Positions 1-9,815 of a stretch of 64,000 bases of DNA are shown here, piece after piece (within the stretch, counting starts at the first letter, position 1; every line of letters begins with the position of its first letter). This DNA comes from Rhodobacteraceae bacterium EhC02. Its GTDB lineage: Bacteria > Pseudomonadota > Alphaproteobacteria > Rhodobacterales > Rhodobacteraceae. The notes below the pieces were generated by a model. It was given only the letters and a program-made list of their open reading frames with translations. It had not been told where the DNA came from and did not search any database. The stretch covers positions 186,001 to 250,000 of the forward strand of contig LXYH01000023.1 of NCBI GenBank assembly GCA_001650895.1. The letters are read 5' to 3'. The translations under genes and the position numbers were made by a program.

Positions 1-488
1 TGGTGCAACCGAATGCCGTCCCCGGACGCGATGGAAACGGATTGCACCAGATCGGTTGCGCGGGCCGGGTCACGCAATTCTCTGAAACCGAGGATGGGCG
101 CTATCTGATCACGCTGTCGGGCATGTCCCGCTTCCGCGTGCTGCGGGAAGTGACGGGTTTCACCCCCTATCGCCGGTGCGAGGTGTCATGGACCGGGTTC
201 GAGAGGGATCTGGGCCGGGACGAAACCGATAGCGGTTTCGACCGCGAAGCCTTCATGAACCTGCTGTCGCGCTATTTCACCGCGCGCGAATTGCAGACCG
301 ATTGGGAAAGCCTGCAGGATGCCGATGACGAGTTGCTGATCAACTCGCTTTCGATGCTTCTGGATTTCGATCCCGAAGACAAGCAGGCCCTGCTTGAGGC
401 CCCTTGCCTGTCCACGCGGCGCGAAACGTTGGTCACCCTGATCGAGTATTCCCTGCGCGGCGGCAACACCGAGGAGATCATGCAGTGA
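1..488 (+). CDS. LON peptidase substrate-binding (N) domain protein, 5' end missing
   Basis: The reading frame enters from the left edge, so the N-terminus is outside the window and about 161 codons are visible. The visible part, including [20 protein letters not shown] and a helical C-terminal half, matches the stand-alone Lon N-terminal domain. No AAA+ or serine-lysine protease domain follows, so this is not Lon itself. Stand-alone members are common in alphaproteobacteria and their exact role is unsettled; substrate or partner binding is presumed. The stop codon overlaps the next start by one base (TGATG), which suggests translational coupling with the Trm112-like gene. Confidence 0.85.
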   Translation, partial: VQPNAVPGRDGNGLHQIGCAGRVTQFSETEDGRYLITLSGMSRFRVLREVTGFTPYRRCEVSWTGFERDLGRDETDSGFDREAFMNLLSRYFTARELQTDWESLQDADDELLINSLSMLLDFDPEDKQALLEAPCLSTRRETLVTLIEYSLRGGNTEEIMQ

Positions 489-667
489 TGGACGGACCGC
501 TTTTCGACCGCCGGATGCTAGAGGCGCTGGTATGTCCGCGCACCGGGGGGCGTCTTGACTACGATGCCGAGCGTCAGGAACTGATCAGCAAATCGGCCGG
601 GTTGGCCTATCCTATCCGCAACGGCATTCCCGTGATGCTGGTCGACGAGGCCCGCAAGCTGGATTGA
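488..667 (+). CDS. Trm112-like small protein
   Basis: The protein is 59 aa and begins on the stop codon of the Lon-N gene. It shows the Trm112/UPF0434 pattern: a hydrophobic start, [10 protein letters not shown] near residue 15, then [12 protein letters not shown]. In eukaryotes Trm112 activates methyltransferases; the bacterial role is less clear. Of the usual zinc-binding cysteines only the first CP is visible (CPRTGG in place of CPxCxG), so zinc binding may be lost. A strong terminator follows directly. Confidence 0.85.
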   Translation: MDGPLFDRRMLEALVCPRTGGRLDYDAERQELISKSAGLAYPIRNGIPVMLVDEARKLD

Positions 668-691
668 GGCCCACAAGCCCCCGGACAAGAC

Positions 692-728
692 AAAACCGCC
701 GCCCGGCATCCCGGACGGCGGTTTTTTT
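692..728. terminator. bidirectional intrinsic terminator
   Basis: A near-perfect GC-rich inverted repeat (AACCGCCGCCCGG ... CCGGACGGCGGTT) is followed by seven Ts on the plus strand and preceded by a short A run that gives Ts on the minus strand. It lies between the convergent Trm112-like and aldehyde dehydrogenase genes and can serve both. Confidence 0.85.
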
Positions 729-745
729 ATTGCTATGCCAATGGC

Positions 746-2185
746 TTATTCAGCAGCCCAGCCTGCGACCGACTTCACCTCGAGGAAATCCTCGATGCCC
801 CAGACACCGCCTTCGCGGCCATTTCCGGATTGCTTCATGCCGCCGAAGGGCGCACCGGCGCCGCGCGACTGGCCGTTGATCTCGACCATGCCGGACCGCA
901 GTTGCAGCGCGATCCGGTTGGATTTGTCGCCGTCCTGGGTCTGGATGTAGTTGGTCAGACCATAGACCGTGTCATTGGCGATACGGATCGCTTCTTCTTC
1001 GGTCTCGAAGGGGATGATCGCCAGCACCGGGCCAAAGATTTCCTCACGCGCGATGGTCATTTCGTTGGTGACATCGGCAAAGACCGTCGGCTTGACGAAG
1101 AAGCCACGGTTGAACCCTTCGGGGCGGCCCGTCCCACCGGCCACAAGGCGTGCGCCTTCGTCGATGCCTTTCTGGATCAGGCCCTGGATCTTGTTGAACT
1201 GCGCCTCGTTCACCACCGGACCGATGTGGCGACCGGCTTCGTGCGCGTTGCCCACGGTGACGGAATTTGCCACTTCTGCCGCCGTTTCCACGGCTTTCTC
1301 ATAGACGCCCTTCTGGACCAGCATCCGGCTGGGTGCATTGCAGGACTGGCCCGAGTTGTTCATCATGTGCAACACGCCGCGCTTGACGGCCTTGTCATCG
1401 GCATCGGCGAAAATGATGTTCGCACCCTTGCCACCCAGTTCCAGGTGCACGCGCTTGAGGGTTTCCGCAGCCGCCTTGGAAATGGCGATACCCGCGCGGG
1501 TCGAGCCGGTGAAGCTGACCATGTCCACATCCGGGTGCGAGGACAGTTGCGATCCGACGCCCACGCCGTCACCGTTCACCAGGTTGAACACGCCTGCGGG
1601 GAAACCGGCCTCGTGCATGATCTCGGCAAAGACGATGGCGTTCAGCGGGCTTTCCTCGGAGGGTTTCAGCACCATGGTGCAGCCCGCGATGGCGGCCGCC
1701 ACGACCTTGAGCGTGACCTGGTTCATCGGCCAGTTCCAGGGTGTGATCATCGCGCAGACGCCGATCGGCTCGTAGACGATGCGATCGTTCGGGGCGTGAT
1801 CGCCCAGCGGGCGGATGAACTTGAAATTCTTGGCCGCCTTGATGAAGTTCGTGGTGTGCCATGTGCCCGCACCCACCTGCGAGACGCGCGACATGTCGAT
1901 GGGCGCGCCCATTTCCATGGTCATGGCCTGTGCCAGATCCTCGGTCCGGGACTTGTAGATCTCGAGCATCTTTTCGACCAGCGCGATGCGCTCTTCGACC
2001 GGGGTGTTCATCCATGCGGGAAACGCAGCCTTGGCCGCGGCGACGGCGGCATCCGTGTCGGCCTTGCCACCCAGCGAGATGATCGCGCAGGGTTCTTCGG
2101 TCGAGGGGTCGATGACGGGATGATCGCGCCCCTCAATCGGGTCAACCCATGCACCGTTGATGTAGAACTGACGTTTCTCGATCAT
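746..2185 (-). CDS. NAD(P)-dependent aldehyde dehydrogenase
   Basis: This 479-aa ALDH-superfamily enzyme oxidises an aldehyde to the acid with NAD(P)+. Catalytic residues are in place: the PWNWP motif with Asn near 151, Lys174 in LKPSEE, general base Glu249 in LELGGKGAN and nucleophile Cys282 in NSGQSCNAPS. The C-terminal FGGMKQSGNGREGG motif is also present. The ATG at 2185 is preceded by AAGGAGATCGAC, a good ribosome site; longer upstream extensions of the frame have no such support. Substrate cannot be told from sequence. It stands alone, facing away from the peroxiredoxin gene. Confidence 0.93.
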   Translation of the reverse strand: MIEKRQFYINGAWVDPIEGRDHPVIDPSTEEPCAIISLGGKADTDAAVAAAKAAFPAWMNTPVEERIALVEKMLEIYKSRTEDLAQAMTMEMGAPIDMSRVSQVGAGTWHTTNFIKAAKNFKFIRPLGDHAPNDRIVYEPIGVCAMITPWNWPMNQVTLKVVAAAIAGCTMVLKPSEESPLNAIVFAEIMHEAGFPAGVFNLVNGDGVGVGSQLSSHPDVDMVSFTGSTRAGIAISKAAAETLKRVHLELGGKGANIIFADADDKAVKRGVLHMMNNSGQSCNAPSRMLVQKGVYEKAVETAAEVANSVTVGNAHEAGRHIGPVVNEAQFNKIQGLIQKGIDEGARLVAGGTGRPEGFNRGFFVKPTVFADVTNEMTIAREEIFGPVLAIIPFETEEEAIRIANDTVYGLTNYIQTQDGDKSNRIALQLRSGMVEINGQSRGAGAPFGGMKQSGNGREGGVWGIEDFLEVKSVAGWAAE

Positions 2186-2372
2186 GTCGATCTCCTTCGT
2201 TATTGCGTCGTGATATGGGGCCTGATCCACTGGATCAAAGGTCGGCTCACTGGATTCGCGACACTCTGTCACTCTGCCTGATTGGCTGCAAGGGAGGGGG
2301 TGCAAATCCGTGATGCAGCAAATATATGAAATTTGGAATACAATTGCGACCATGACAGGAAAGGAAACCCCA

Positions 2373-3020
2373 ATGGGCCTGCGCATCAACGATATCGTGC
2401 CGAATTTCACGGCGGACACCGATCAGGGAAAGATCACCTTTCATGACTGGATCGGTGACAGCTGGGCCATCCTGTTCAGCCACCCCAAGGATTTCACCCC
2501 TGTCTGCACGACCGAATTCGGCGCCGTGGCGCAATTGGCGGATGAATGGGCCAAGCGCGGCACCAAGGTGATCGGCCTGTCGGTGGACGGCGTTGACGAA
2601 CATGTGAAATGGAAAGCGGACATCGAAGGTTTCTCGGGCGCGAAAGCTGGGTTCCCGATCATCGCGGACAAGGATCTGGCCGTGTCCAAGGCCTTCGACA
2701 TGCTGCCCGCCGAGGCCTATCTGCCCGACGGGCGCACCGCTGCGGATTCCGCCAGCGTGCGGTCGGTCTTCATCATCAGCCCGGACAAGAAGGTTCAGCT
2801 GATCATGACCTACCCGATGTCGGTGGGCCGCAACTTCGCCGAGGTGCTGCGCGCGCTGGACGCCCTGCAGGCCAGCTTTGGCGTGCCGGTGGCGATGCCC
2901 GCGAACTGGGTGCCGGGGCAGGACGTGATCGTCGCGCTCAGCCTCAGCGATGATCAGGCGCGGGCGCGTTTTGGCGATATCGATGTGAAACTGCCCTATC
3001 TGCGGACGACCAAGCTCTGA
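2373..3020 (+). CDS. 1-Cys peroxiredoxin (Prx6/AhpC-TSA family)
   Basis: The 215-aa thiol peroxidase reduces H2O2 and organic hydroperoxides in the cytoplasm. The catalytic motif DFTPVCTTE holds Cys45, and no other cysteine occurs in the protein, so it is a 1-Cys enzyme needing an external thiol. The Prx6-type C-terminal domain (MTYPMSVGRNF, then NWVPGQDVI) is present and length fits the family. The start at 2373 follows AGGAAAGGAAACCCCA; an in-frame ATG at 2352 is possible but less family-like. The spacer before it is AT-rich and shared with the divergent aldehyde dehydrogenase. Confidence 0.93.
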   Translation: MGLRINDIVPNFTADTDQGKITFHDWIGDSWAILFSHPKDFTPVCTTEFGAVAQLADEWAKRGTKVIGLSVDGVDEHVKWKADIEGFSGAKAGFPIIADKDLAVSKAFDMLPAEAYLPDGRTAADSASVRSVFIISPDKKVQLIMTYPMSVGRNFAEVLRALDALQASFGVPVAMPANWVPGQDVIVALSLSDDQARARFGDIDVKLPYLRTTKL

Positions 3021-3050
3021 TCGGTGTCGCGAAAGACAGATGCAAGATGG

Positions 3051-3079
3051 CCCTGCGGACAACCTCCGCAGGGTTTTTT
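3051..3079 (+). terminator. intrinsic terminator after peroxiredoxin
   Basis: A perfect 9-bp stem, CCCTGCGGA / TCCGCAGGG, with a 5-nt loop is followed by six Ts. Confidence 0.9.
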
Positions 3080-3199
3080 CATTCCATTGTCACCGTGGTC
3101 ATGGACAAAGACCGGGCACAGGATTACGCGGCGCGCCGGGGGATGCGCGGGCGACGTCTGACTGGTAGACTTTGCGCAAGCATTCGACAGGATCACCAT

Positions 3200-3703
3200 A
3201 TGCCGGAGAGAACAGGCGCCATGGGCAAGACCACGTCCGGCAAGGTCAAGCTGCCGCCGATGCTGATCGGCTGGCGCGAGCGTATCGCCTTGCCGGAACT
3301 GGGCATTGACCTGATGCAGGCCAAGATCGATACGGGCGCGCGGACCTCGGCGCTGCATGCCACCAAGGCGGTGCGGTTCCAGCGTGACGGTGCGGAGTGG
3401 GTGCGGTTTCATATTCCGCATGCCAGTGGCCTGGCTGCCCGGGATTGCGAGGCGCCCCTGATCGACCGGCGCGAGATCAAGAATACCTCGGGTCTTGGCG
3501 AGGATCGGCTTGTGATCGAAACCCTGCTGCTTCTGGGGGGGCGGCGCTGGCGGATCGAGGTGTCGTTGGCCGATCGCTCGGCCATGGCGATGCCGATCAT
3601 CCTGGGTCGCACCGCGATCCGCAAACGCGGCATCCTCGTGGATGCCGGCAAATCCTACCTGGCGGGACTGCCCCGCCCGACCGGCGGTCAAGGCAAGCCC
3701 TGA
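3200..3703 (+). CDS. putative ATP-dependent zinc protease (RimB-like, retropepsin fold)
   Basis: The 167-aa protein belongs to the Zn_protease family (DUF785) that usually sits beside rimK. Family marks are IGWRERIALPELGI, the aspartic-protease-like KIDTGARTSALHA near residue 45 and the closing MPIILGRTAIRKRGILVD. In Pseudomonas the related RimB modulates RimK-dependent ribosomal S6 glutamylation. Start choice is between ATG 3200 (AGGA seven bases before) and ATG 3221 (GGAGAG upstream); either leaves the domain intact. It is the first gene of a trio with rimK and an aspartoacylase-like gene. Confidence 0.85.
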   Translation: MPERTGAMGKTTSGKVKLPPMLIGWRERIALPELGIDLMQAKIDTGARTSALHATKAVRFQRDGAEWVRFHIPHASGLAARDCEAPLIDRREIKNTSGLGEDRLVIETLLLLGGRRWRIEVSLADRSAMAMPIILGRTAIRKRGILVDAGKSYLAGLPRPTGGQGKP

Positions 3704-3752
3704 CAGGCCGGCCCCGCCCCTACCCATTCGTTTCCCGTAAAGGACCCTTTCC

Positions 3753-4658
3753 ATGAAGATCGCCATGATGACGCGCAACCCGGCTCTTTATTCGCATCAG
3801 CGCCTGAAAGAGGCGGCCGAGGCACGTGGGCATGAGCTGGATTTCGTCAATACCCTGCGCTGCAGCATGAACATCGCCTCGCGCAGGCCCGAGATCTATT
3901 ACGACGGCCAGAAACTGCCGCGCTACGACGCGGTGATCCCGCGGATCGGGGCCTCGGTCACGTTCTACGGGCTTGCCGTGCTCAGGCAGTTCGAAATGCA
4001 GGGCGTCTACCCTCTGAACGAAAGCGTGGCCATCGGGCGCAGCCGTGACAAGCTGCGGTCCATGCAGCTTCTGGCGCGGGACGGGATCGGTCTGCCGGTC
4101 ACGACCTTCGCCCATGATCCCAAGCAGACCGAAGAGGTCGTGAAACTGGCCGGTGGCGCGCCCTTGGTGATCAAGCTTCTGGAAGGCACGCAAGGTATCG
4201 GGGTGGTTCTGGCCGATACGGACCGATCCGCGAAATCGGTGATCGAGGCGTTTCGCGGGGCAGGCGTGAACATCCTTGTGCAGGAATTCATCAAGGAAGC
4301 CGGTGGAACCGACATTCGCGCCATCGTGGTGGGCGGCAAGGTGGTCGCCGCCATGCAGCGGACGGGCGCGGAAGGCGAGTTCCGGTCGAACCTGCATCGC
4401 GGTGGATCGGCCAAGGCGATCAAGATTTCACCAGAGGAACGGTCCACGGCCATCCGCGCGGCGAAATCCATGGGGCTGAACGTGTGCGGTGTGGATATGC
4501 TGCGGTCGAATCATGGCCCTGTGGTGATGGAGGTGAACTCCAGCCCCGGTCTGGAAGGGGTAGAGAAAGCCACAGGCAAGGATATCGCGGGCATGATCAT
4601 CGAATTCATCGAGAAGAACGCCAAGGACGGTCAGACCAAGACCAAGGGCAAGGGATGA
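3753..4658 (+). CDS. rimK: RimK: ATP-grasp glutamate ligase (ribosomal protein S6 modification)
   Basis: At 301 aa this is the usual RimK length. In E. coli RimK adds glutamates to the C-terminus of ribosomal protein S6. Visible marks: N-terminal fold [18 protein letters not shown], the ATP-grasp lysine and glycine loop [33 protein letters not shown] and the metal-binding end [15 protein letters not shown]. An AAAGGA ribosome site precedes the ATG. It lies between a RimB-like protease and an aspartoacylase-like deacylase with gaps of 49 and 13 bp, so one transcript is likely. The C-terminal tail is Lys-rich (TKTKGKG). Confidence 0.93.
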   Translation: MKIAMMTRNPALYSHQRLKEAAEARGHELDFVNTLRCSMNIASRRPEIYYDGQKLPRYDAVIPRIGASVTFYGLAVLRQFEMQGVYPLNESVAIGRSRDKLRSMQLLARDGIGLPVTTFAHDPKQTEEVVKLAGGAPLVIKLLEGTQGIGVVLADTDRSAKSVIEAFRGAGVNILVQEFIKEAGGTDIRAIVVGGKVVAAMQRTGAEGEFRSNLHRGGSAKAIKISPEERSTAIRAAKSMGLNVCGVDMLRSNHGPVVMEVNSSPGLEGVEKATGKDIAGMIIEFIEKNAKDGQTKTKGKG

Positions 4659-4671
4659 CGGGGACAAGGGC

Positions 4672-5715
4672 ATGACGGGCGGTGTGATGTTCGAACTTGG
4701 CGGGGTGCGGGTGCCTGCCGGTACGCGCCGCACCATCGATCTGCCGGTATCGTCGCTGTCGGATCACACGCCGGTGTCGATGGCGGTGCATGTGGTCAAC
4801 GGGCGCAAGCCGGGGCCGGTGATGTTCGTGTCCGCCGCAATCCACGGCGACGAGGTGATCGGGGTCGAGATCGTGCGCCGCCTGCTGCGCGCGCCCAATC
4901 TGGACCGGATGGCCGGGACGCTGCTGGCGGTGCCCATCGTCAACACCTTCGGCTTCCTGAACCATTCGCGCTATCTGCCGGACCGGCGTGATCTGAACCG
5001 CTGTTTTCCGGGATCGGCGGAAGGGTCCTTGGGCGCGCGTCTGGCGCATATCTTCCTGAGCCAGATTGTCAGCCGTTCGGATTTCGGGATCGACCTGCAT
5101 TCAGCCGCCGTGCAGCGGTCGAACCTGCCGCAGATCCGCCTGACGCCGGGAAATGCGCGGCTTGAGGCATTGGCGCAGGCTTTCGGTGCGCCGGTGATGC
5201 TGCATTCCAAGCTGCGCGACGGGTCACTGCGCATGGCGGCCGAAGCGGCGGGTGTGGATGTGCTGCTGTATGAGGCAGGCGAGGGGCTGCGGTTCGATGA
5301 ACTTGCCGCGCGCGCCGGGCTGTCGGGGATCCTGCGGGTCATGCAGAGCCTTGGCATGATCGGTCCCAAGGGCGTGCCACGCCTGCGGGCGCGTCCCGTG
5401 ACCTGCACGCGGTCAAGCTGGTACCGCGCGCCTGCGGGCGGTCTGCTGCGCACCTATCGCGGGATCGGTGATCTGGTCGAGCCGGGCATGCTGCTGGGTG
5501 CTGTGTCGGACCCGTTCGGCGTGGCCGAGGTCGAGATTACGGCGCAGTCGAACGGGATCATCGTGGGCCGCAGCAACATGCCCGTGGTGAACGAGGGCGA
5601 CGCGTTGTTCCACGTGGCCGAGACCCCCAAGATATCGCACGCAGAGGCTGCCATGGAAGGTGTTGCCGCCCAGATGGATGCGGCTCCGCTGTTCGACGAG
5701 GACGAGATCATCTGA
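4672..5715 (+). CDS. succinylglutamate desuccinylase/aspartoacylase family protein
   Basis: The 347-aa zinc hydrolase is of the AstE/AspA (M14-like) family that cleaves N-acyl amino acids. Zinc-site motifs are visible: SAAIHGDEVIGVE near residues 50-60, PDRRDLNRCFPG near 100-112 and GIDLHSAAV near 140. The C-terminal beta-rich lid is present. It follows rimK by 13 bp. Since RimK makes glutamyl bonds, the enzyme may act on a glutamate-containing or acylated product, but that is inference from position. It is not part of an arginine-succinyltransferase operon here. ATG 4687 is an alternative start. Confidence 0.87.
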   Translation: MTGGVMFELGGVRVPAGTRRTIDLPVSSLSDHTPVSMAVHVVNGRKPGPVMFVSAAIHGDEVIGVEIVRRLLRAPNLDRMAGTLLAVPIVNTFGFLNHSRYLPDRRDLNRCFPGSAEGSLGARLAHIFLSQIVSRSDFGIDLHSAAVQRSNLPQIRLTPGNARLEALAQAFGAPVMLHSKLRDGSLRMAAEAAGVDVLLYEAGEGLRFDELAARAGLSGILRVMQSLGMIGPKGVPRLRARPVTCTRSSWYRAPAGGLLRTYRGIGDLVEPGMLLGAVSDPFGVAEVEITAQSNGIIVGRSNMPVVNEGDALFHVAETPKISHAEAAMEGVAAQMDAAPLFDEDEII

Positions 5716-5725
5716 CCGGCCACGA

Positions 5726-6127
5726 TCAACTGTCGTAGGGCATCCGCGTGGTGTCGTCCAAATCCTCGGGCAGGAATTTCTGAAAGAAACACGCGTCGTC
5801 GAAAAAGTCCTTGTGGTCCTTGCTGTTGGTCAGTCGGCCCGAGGCTGTCACTTTTGTTGCGCGGTCAAATCCGTTGCGCTGGTCGACCTCGCAGATGAAC
5901 TGAAAGTTCGGGTTGCGTGATCTGTAGCCTTTCAGGTCCGACGGCGGGACGTAGGGGGCCATCGCCATGTCGTCCCGTGGCAGATGTTTTTCGAAGGGCT
6001 GAACCGCGATCAGCAGAAGGTTGATGTCCCATGTGATCAGGCAAATCGCCTCGAATTCTATGGCGGTGCCGTCGAAGCGGACCCGTGGCATGAAACGCCT
6101 TGGGTCTTCCGGGCTGGGTTCCAGCAT
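5726..6127 (-). CDS. hypothetical protein, 133 aa
   Basis: I do not recognise a family. The protein is mildly acidic and soluble, with no signal peptide or membrane segment. It opens with a short Pro-rich stretch, then a beta-like run (RVRFDGTAIEFEAICLITWD) and ends with acidic and aromatic residues. It begins 4 bp after the stop of the alpha/beta hydrolase on the same strand, so the two are probably co-translated and may work together. Confidence 0.65.
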   Translation of the reverse strand: MLEPSPEDPRRFMPRVRFDGTAIEFEAICLITWDINLLLIAVQPFEKHLPRDDMAMAPYVPPSDLKGYRSRNPNFQFICEVDQRNGFDRATKVTASGRLTNSKDHKDFFDDACFFQKFLPEDLDDTTRMPYDS

Positions 6128-6131
6128 CGTT

Positions 6132-6890
6132 TCAGCCTTTCAGCACGTCCCCGACGAACATCGACAGGGCCGGCTCGATGTCCGGCAGGTTCTGCACCGC
6201 CCCATGCGGATCAAGCGGCAATTGCGGCCCAACCCGCATTGACAGCCAGTGTACCGGTCGACCGAAGCCAAGGCCGACACCCGTGGCCGAGTTTATGTCC
6301 ACAACACCGTCATGAAGCTGTGGCGAAGGGTTGGCATGGCTGAACCCGATTGCGGTGACATTGCTGCGAAAGGCCGCTTCGGTGGCGTTCTTGTTCAGTT
6401 TGCCCAGATCCTGGCTGACGGGCATCATCGACATGGCGCCGTGGTTGATCGGCGGCACATGCAGCATGGTGCCCAGATGCGGCGTGCAATAGGTGAAAAG
6501 GCGTCTGGGCTTCAGCCCGTTGGCGATCATCTGGCGCGCGACCAGTCCACCCATCGAGTAGGCAAAGATCGACAGGTTGTTGGTCGGAACGCTGTTGTTC
6601 TTGAGGTATGCCGCGATTTCCTGCGCGCCATAGACAAACGATTGATGGGTGTTGTAGCGCCCGAAAATGACCTGATAGCCCTGCTTTTCCAACTTGAAGT
6701 GGAGCCAGTCGACGGCGACAAGCAAGGCCTGCCCCGGTTGATGGTTCTTCATCAGGTCAAAGCCATGCAGAACCAGCGCCACGCCCTTGGGTGCGGCCAT
6801 CGTTCCCATCTCGGGGGTCATGTCCGTACTCAGACGGACGCCATCATAAACTTCAGCTGCGGGGATTATTTCTGGGCTCTCGGTCGTCAT
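6132..6890 (-). CDS. alpha/beta hydrolase, lipase-like
   Basis: The 252-aa protein has the alpha/beta-hydrolase core: VALVLHGFD (oxyanion region), then FAYSMGGLVARQM with the nucleophile serine in an A-Y-S-M-G-G elbow near residue 130. A late histidine lies in QLHDGVVD. No signal peptide is visible. Substrate is unknown; similarity to triacylglycerol-lipase or PGAP1-like folds is possible. It heads a two-gene unit with the 133-aa unknown protein. Its start has only a weak upstream purine run. Confidence 0.75.
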   Translation of the reverse strand: MTTESPEIIPAAEVYDGVRLSTDMTPEMGTMAAPKGVALVLHGFDLMKNHQPGQALLVAVDWLHFKLEKQGYQVIFGRYNTHQSFVYGAQEIAAYLKNNSVPTNNLSIFAYSMGGLVARQMIANGLKPRRLFTYCTPHLGTMLHVPPINHGAMSMMPVSQDLGKLNKNATEAAFRSNVTAIGFSHANPSPQLHDGVVDINSATGVGLGFGRPVHWLSMRVGPQLPLDPHGAVQNLPDIEPALSMFVGDVLKG

Positions 6891-6983
6891 CTCTACACGC
6901 TCACTCGTTAACCAAAAAACGGAACCACCTGTGAACCATGATCAGTGGTGCGCAGGCTGTCAATTCATCCCGTCATGCCAGAC

Positions 6984-7016
6984 AAAAAAAGGCCCCGATG
7001 CTGCCATCGGGGCCTT
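6984..7016 (-). terminator. intrinsic terminator of pnp
   Basis: Read on the minus strand, a perfect 10-bp stem (GGCCCCGATG / CATCGGGGCC) with a 4-nt loop is followed by seven Ts. It lies 25 bp past the pnp stop codon. Confidence 0.92.
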
Positions 7017-7040
7017 GTCCGTTCCAAGGGGAAAGGGGGC

Positions 7041-9179
7041 TTATTCGCCCGCTTCCGCTTCTTCCTTGGTGATCTCTTCGCCGGTTTCCTGGTTCACCGA
7101 TTTCATCGCCAGGCGCACCTTGCCGCGATCATCGAAGCCCAGCAGCTTGACCCAGACTTCCTGACCTTCCTTGAGAACATCCGACGGATGGTTCAGGCGG
7201 CGGTTCTCGATCTGGGACACGTGCACCAGGCCGTCGCGCTTGCCGAAGAAGTTCACGAAAGCGCCGAAATCGACCAGTTTGACCACGGTGCCCTTGTAGA
7301 CCTTGCCTTCTTCCGGCTCGGCCACGATGGACCAGATCATGTCATAGGCCTTCTTGATCGAGTCGCCGTTCGGCGATGCGATCTTGATGATGCCGTCATC
7401 GTTGATGTCGACCTTGGCACCCGAGACTTCCACGATCTCGCGGATGACCTTGCCGCCCGAGCCGATCACTTCACGGATCTTGTCGGTCGGGATCTGCATC
7501 GTCTCGATACGCGGCGCGTGGATCGAGAATTCGGCAGCGCCCGTCAGGGCCTTGGCCATCTCGCCGAGGATGTGGATACGGCCATCCTTGGCTTGCGCCA
7601 GGGCTTTCTCCATGATCTCGGGGGTGATGCCTGCAACCTTGATGTCCATCTGGAGGCTGGTGATCCCGTTTTCGGTGCCAGCCACCTTGAAGTCCATGTC
7701 GCCCAGGTGATCTTCGTCACCCAGGATGTCGGTCAGCACGGCATAGGAGCCATCGTCTTCCAGGATCAGGCCCATGGCCACACCCGCGACAGGCGCCTTC
7801 AGCGGCACACCTGCATCCATCATCGACAGCGAACCGCCGCAGACCGATGCCATCGAGGAGGAGCCGTTCGATTCCGTGATCTCGGACACGATGCGGATCG
7901 TGTAGGGGAAATCGGTGGCGGCGGGCAGCACGGCCTGAAGGGCGCGCCATGCCAGCTTGCCATGGCCGATTTCACGACGGCCGGGCGATCCCACGCGGCC
8001 AACCTCGCCCACCGAATAGGGGGGGAAGTTGTAATGCAGCATGAAGTTGGACTTGAAGTTGCCGTGAAGCGCGTCGATGAACTGCTCGTCATCGCCGGTG
8101 CCCAGCGTGGTCACGACCAGGCCCTGGGTTTCGCCACGGGTGAACAGGGCCGAACCATGCGTGCGCGGCAGAAGGCCGGTTTCGCAGACGATGGGGCGCA
8201 CGGTGGTCGTGTCACGTCCGTCGATCCGCTTGCCGGTTTTCACGACATCGCCGCGCAGAACGCTGGCTTCCAGTTTCTTCAGCGCGGTGCCCAGGTTCGC
8301 ATCGGCCAGCTGTTCCTCGGTCAGGGCTGCCTTGATGGCGGCCTTGGCGTCAGACACGGCGGTGGTGCGCGCCTGCTTGTCGGTGATCGCATAGGCGGCG
8401 CGGATCTTGTCTTCGCCTGCCGCTTTCACGGCCGCGTAGATCTCGCTGTAATCGGCGGGCTGGAAATCGAAGGGCTCTTTCGCGGCGGCTTCGGCCAGGT
8501 CGATGATCAGGTCGATCACCGGCTGGATCTGCTGATGCGCGAAGACGACAGCGCCCAGCATCTCGGCCTCGGTCAGCTCGTAGGCTTCCGATTCCACCAT
8601 CATCACGGCGTCCTTGGTGCCGGCGACAACCAGGTCCAGACGCTGCTCGGGGTTGGTGCGCAGGTTCTGCATGTCGTCAACCGAGGGGTTGAGGACATAT
8701 TCACCATCCACGAAGCCGACGCGGCAGCCTGCGATCGGGCCCATGAAGGGCGCGCCCGACAGGGTCAGCGCGGCAGAGGCGGCGATCATCGCCACCACAT
8801 CGGGGTCGTTCACAAGGTCATGCGACAGCACGGTGCACATCACCAGGACTTCGTTCTTGAAGCCTTCGACGAACAGCGGGCGGATCGGACGGTCGATCAG
8901 GCGCGCGGTCAGCGTTTCCTTTTCGGTCGGACGTGCTTCGCGCTTGAAGAAGCCACCCGGCACCTTGCCGGCGGCATAGTATTTTTCCTGGTAATGGACG
9001 GTCAGCGGAAAGAAATCCTGACCCGGCTTGGGTTCCTTGGCGAAGGTGACGTTTGCCATCACCGAGGTTTCGCCCAGGGTCGCAATGACGGTGCCATCTG
9101 CCTGGCGGGCAATCTTGCCCGTTTCCAGCGTCAGCGTCTCGTCGCCCCACTGCATCGTTTTGGTCGTTACGTTAAACAT
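7041..9179 (-). CDS. pnp: polyribonucleotide nucleotidyltransferase (PNPase)
   Basis: The 712-aa enzyme degrades RNA 3' to 5' by phosphorolysis and is part of the degradosome. Domain order is RNase PH 1, alpha-helical linker, RNase PH 2, KH ([16 protein letters not shown] near residue 560) and S1 ([20 protein letters not shown] near 630). Opening residues [21 protein letters not shown] and overall length are typical. It follows rpsO on the same strand, the usual order. The 130-bp leader between the rpsO terminator and the ATG could carry the RNase III-dependent self-regulation known in E. coli, but I see no convincing long hairpin. Confidence 0.97.
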   Translation of the reverse strand: MFNVTTKTMQWGDETLTLETGKIARQADGTVIATLGETSVMANVTFAKEPKPGQDFFPLTVHYQEKYYAAGKVPGGFFKREARPTEKETLTARLIDRPIRPLFVEGFKNEVLVMCTVLSHDLVNDPDVVAMIAASAALTLSGAPFMGPIAGCRVGFVDGEYVLNPSVDDMQNLRTNPEQRLDLVVAGTKDAVMMVESEAYELTEAEMLGAVVFAHQQIQPVIDLIIDLAEAAAKEPFDFQPADYSEIYAAVKAAGEDKIRAAYAITDKQARTTAVSDAKAAIKAALTEEQLADANLGTALKKLEASVLRGDVVKTGKRIDGRDTTTVRPIVCETGLLPRTHGSALFTRGETQGLVVTTLGTGDDEQFIDALHGNFKSNFMLHYNFPPYSVGEVGRVGSPGRREIGHGKLAWRALQAVLPAATDFPYTIRIVSEITESNGSSSMASVCGGSLSMMDAGVPLKAPVAGVAMGLILEDDGSYAVLTDILGDEDHLGDMDFKVAGTENGITSLQMDIKVAGITPEIMEKALAQAKDGRIHILGEMAKALTGAAEFSIHAPRIETMQIPTDKIREVIGSGGKVIREIVEVSGAKVDINDDGIIKIASPNGDSIKKAYDMIWSIVAEPEEGKVYKGTVVKLVDFGAFVNFFGKRDGLVHVSQIENRRLNHPSDVLKEGQEVWVKLLGFDDRGKVRLAMKSVNQETGEEITKEEAEAGE

Positions 9180-9312
9180 CTCGTATCCTATCTTGGCCTC
9201 CGGGGCCCATCCCCTTTGGCCGTTTCATCTGGGGCCGCATTGCCCCCCGGCTTCTGCTTCGTTCATCCTGCCATCGCCGCAAAGCCCGACGGGACGGCAA
9301 TCGGATCATGTC

Positions 9313-9342
9313 AAAACCGCGCCCTTTTGGGGCGCGGTTCTT
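9313..9342 (-). terminator. intrinsic terminator after rpsO
   Basis: Read on the minus strand, a 10-bp stem (AACCGCGCCC / GGGCGCGGTT) with a short loop runs into TTTT. It sits between rpsO and pnp, so part of pnp expression must come from its own promoter or from read-through. Confidence 0.8.
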
Positions 9343-9351
9343 TGTCTTGTC

Positions 9352-9621
9352 TCAGCGACGGATGCCCAGGCGCTTGATGAGGTCCTGGTAACGGCCCTCG
9401 TCTTTTGCCTTCAGGTAATCCAGCAGCTTACGGCGCTGGGCCACCATCATCAGAAGGCCACGGCGACCGTGGTTGTCCTTCTTGTGGGTCTTGAAATGCT
9501 CGGTCAGCGTTGAGATGCGCGAGGTGAGGATGGCAACCTGAACTTCAGGCGAACCGGTGTCGCCTTCCTTGGTTGCGAATTCCTTGATCACACGTGCTTT
9601 TTCTTCGACAGTAATCGACAT
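9352..9621 (-). CDS. rpsO: 30S ribosomal protein S15
   Basis: The 89-aa primary 16S rRNA-binding protein has the exact family length and the motifs [34 protein letters not shown] and RRKLLDYLK. An AAAGGAGACCCCG ribosome site precedes the ATG. It is separated from pnp by a terminator and from the upstream RTX gene by about 190 bp, so it probably has its own promoter in 9622-9815. That spacer holds no gene I can support. Confidence 0.97.
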   Translation of the reverse strand: MSITVEEKARVIKEFATKEGDTGSPEVQVAILTSRISTLTEHFKTHKKDNHGRRGLLMMVAQRRKLLDYLKAKDEGRYQDLIKRLGIRR

Positions 9622-9815
9622 CGGGGTCTCCTTTGAATGAAAGGTGAAGGGCGCAAGCCGGGATGTCGTCCAGCAGGGTCCGTGGAGGTATCAGGCCGGG
9701 AATCCGGCACGGATTGCGCGCATATAGGGGAAATCCCCCCATTTGGAAAGGGAAAACCGCAATCGGACAGGGCGCTGCCGGGCCCTTTTCGGTCAGGTTT
9801 CGCGGATCGGCGCGA

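Noticed and set aside
6945-9377. An 810-codon plus-strand frame opposite pnp
   Set aside because: It is antisense to pnp, a confident gene with full family match, and has no domain or ribosome site of its own.
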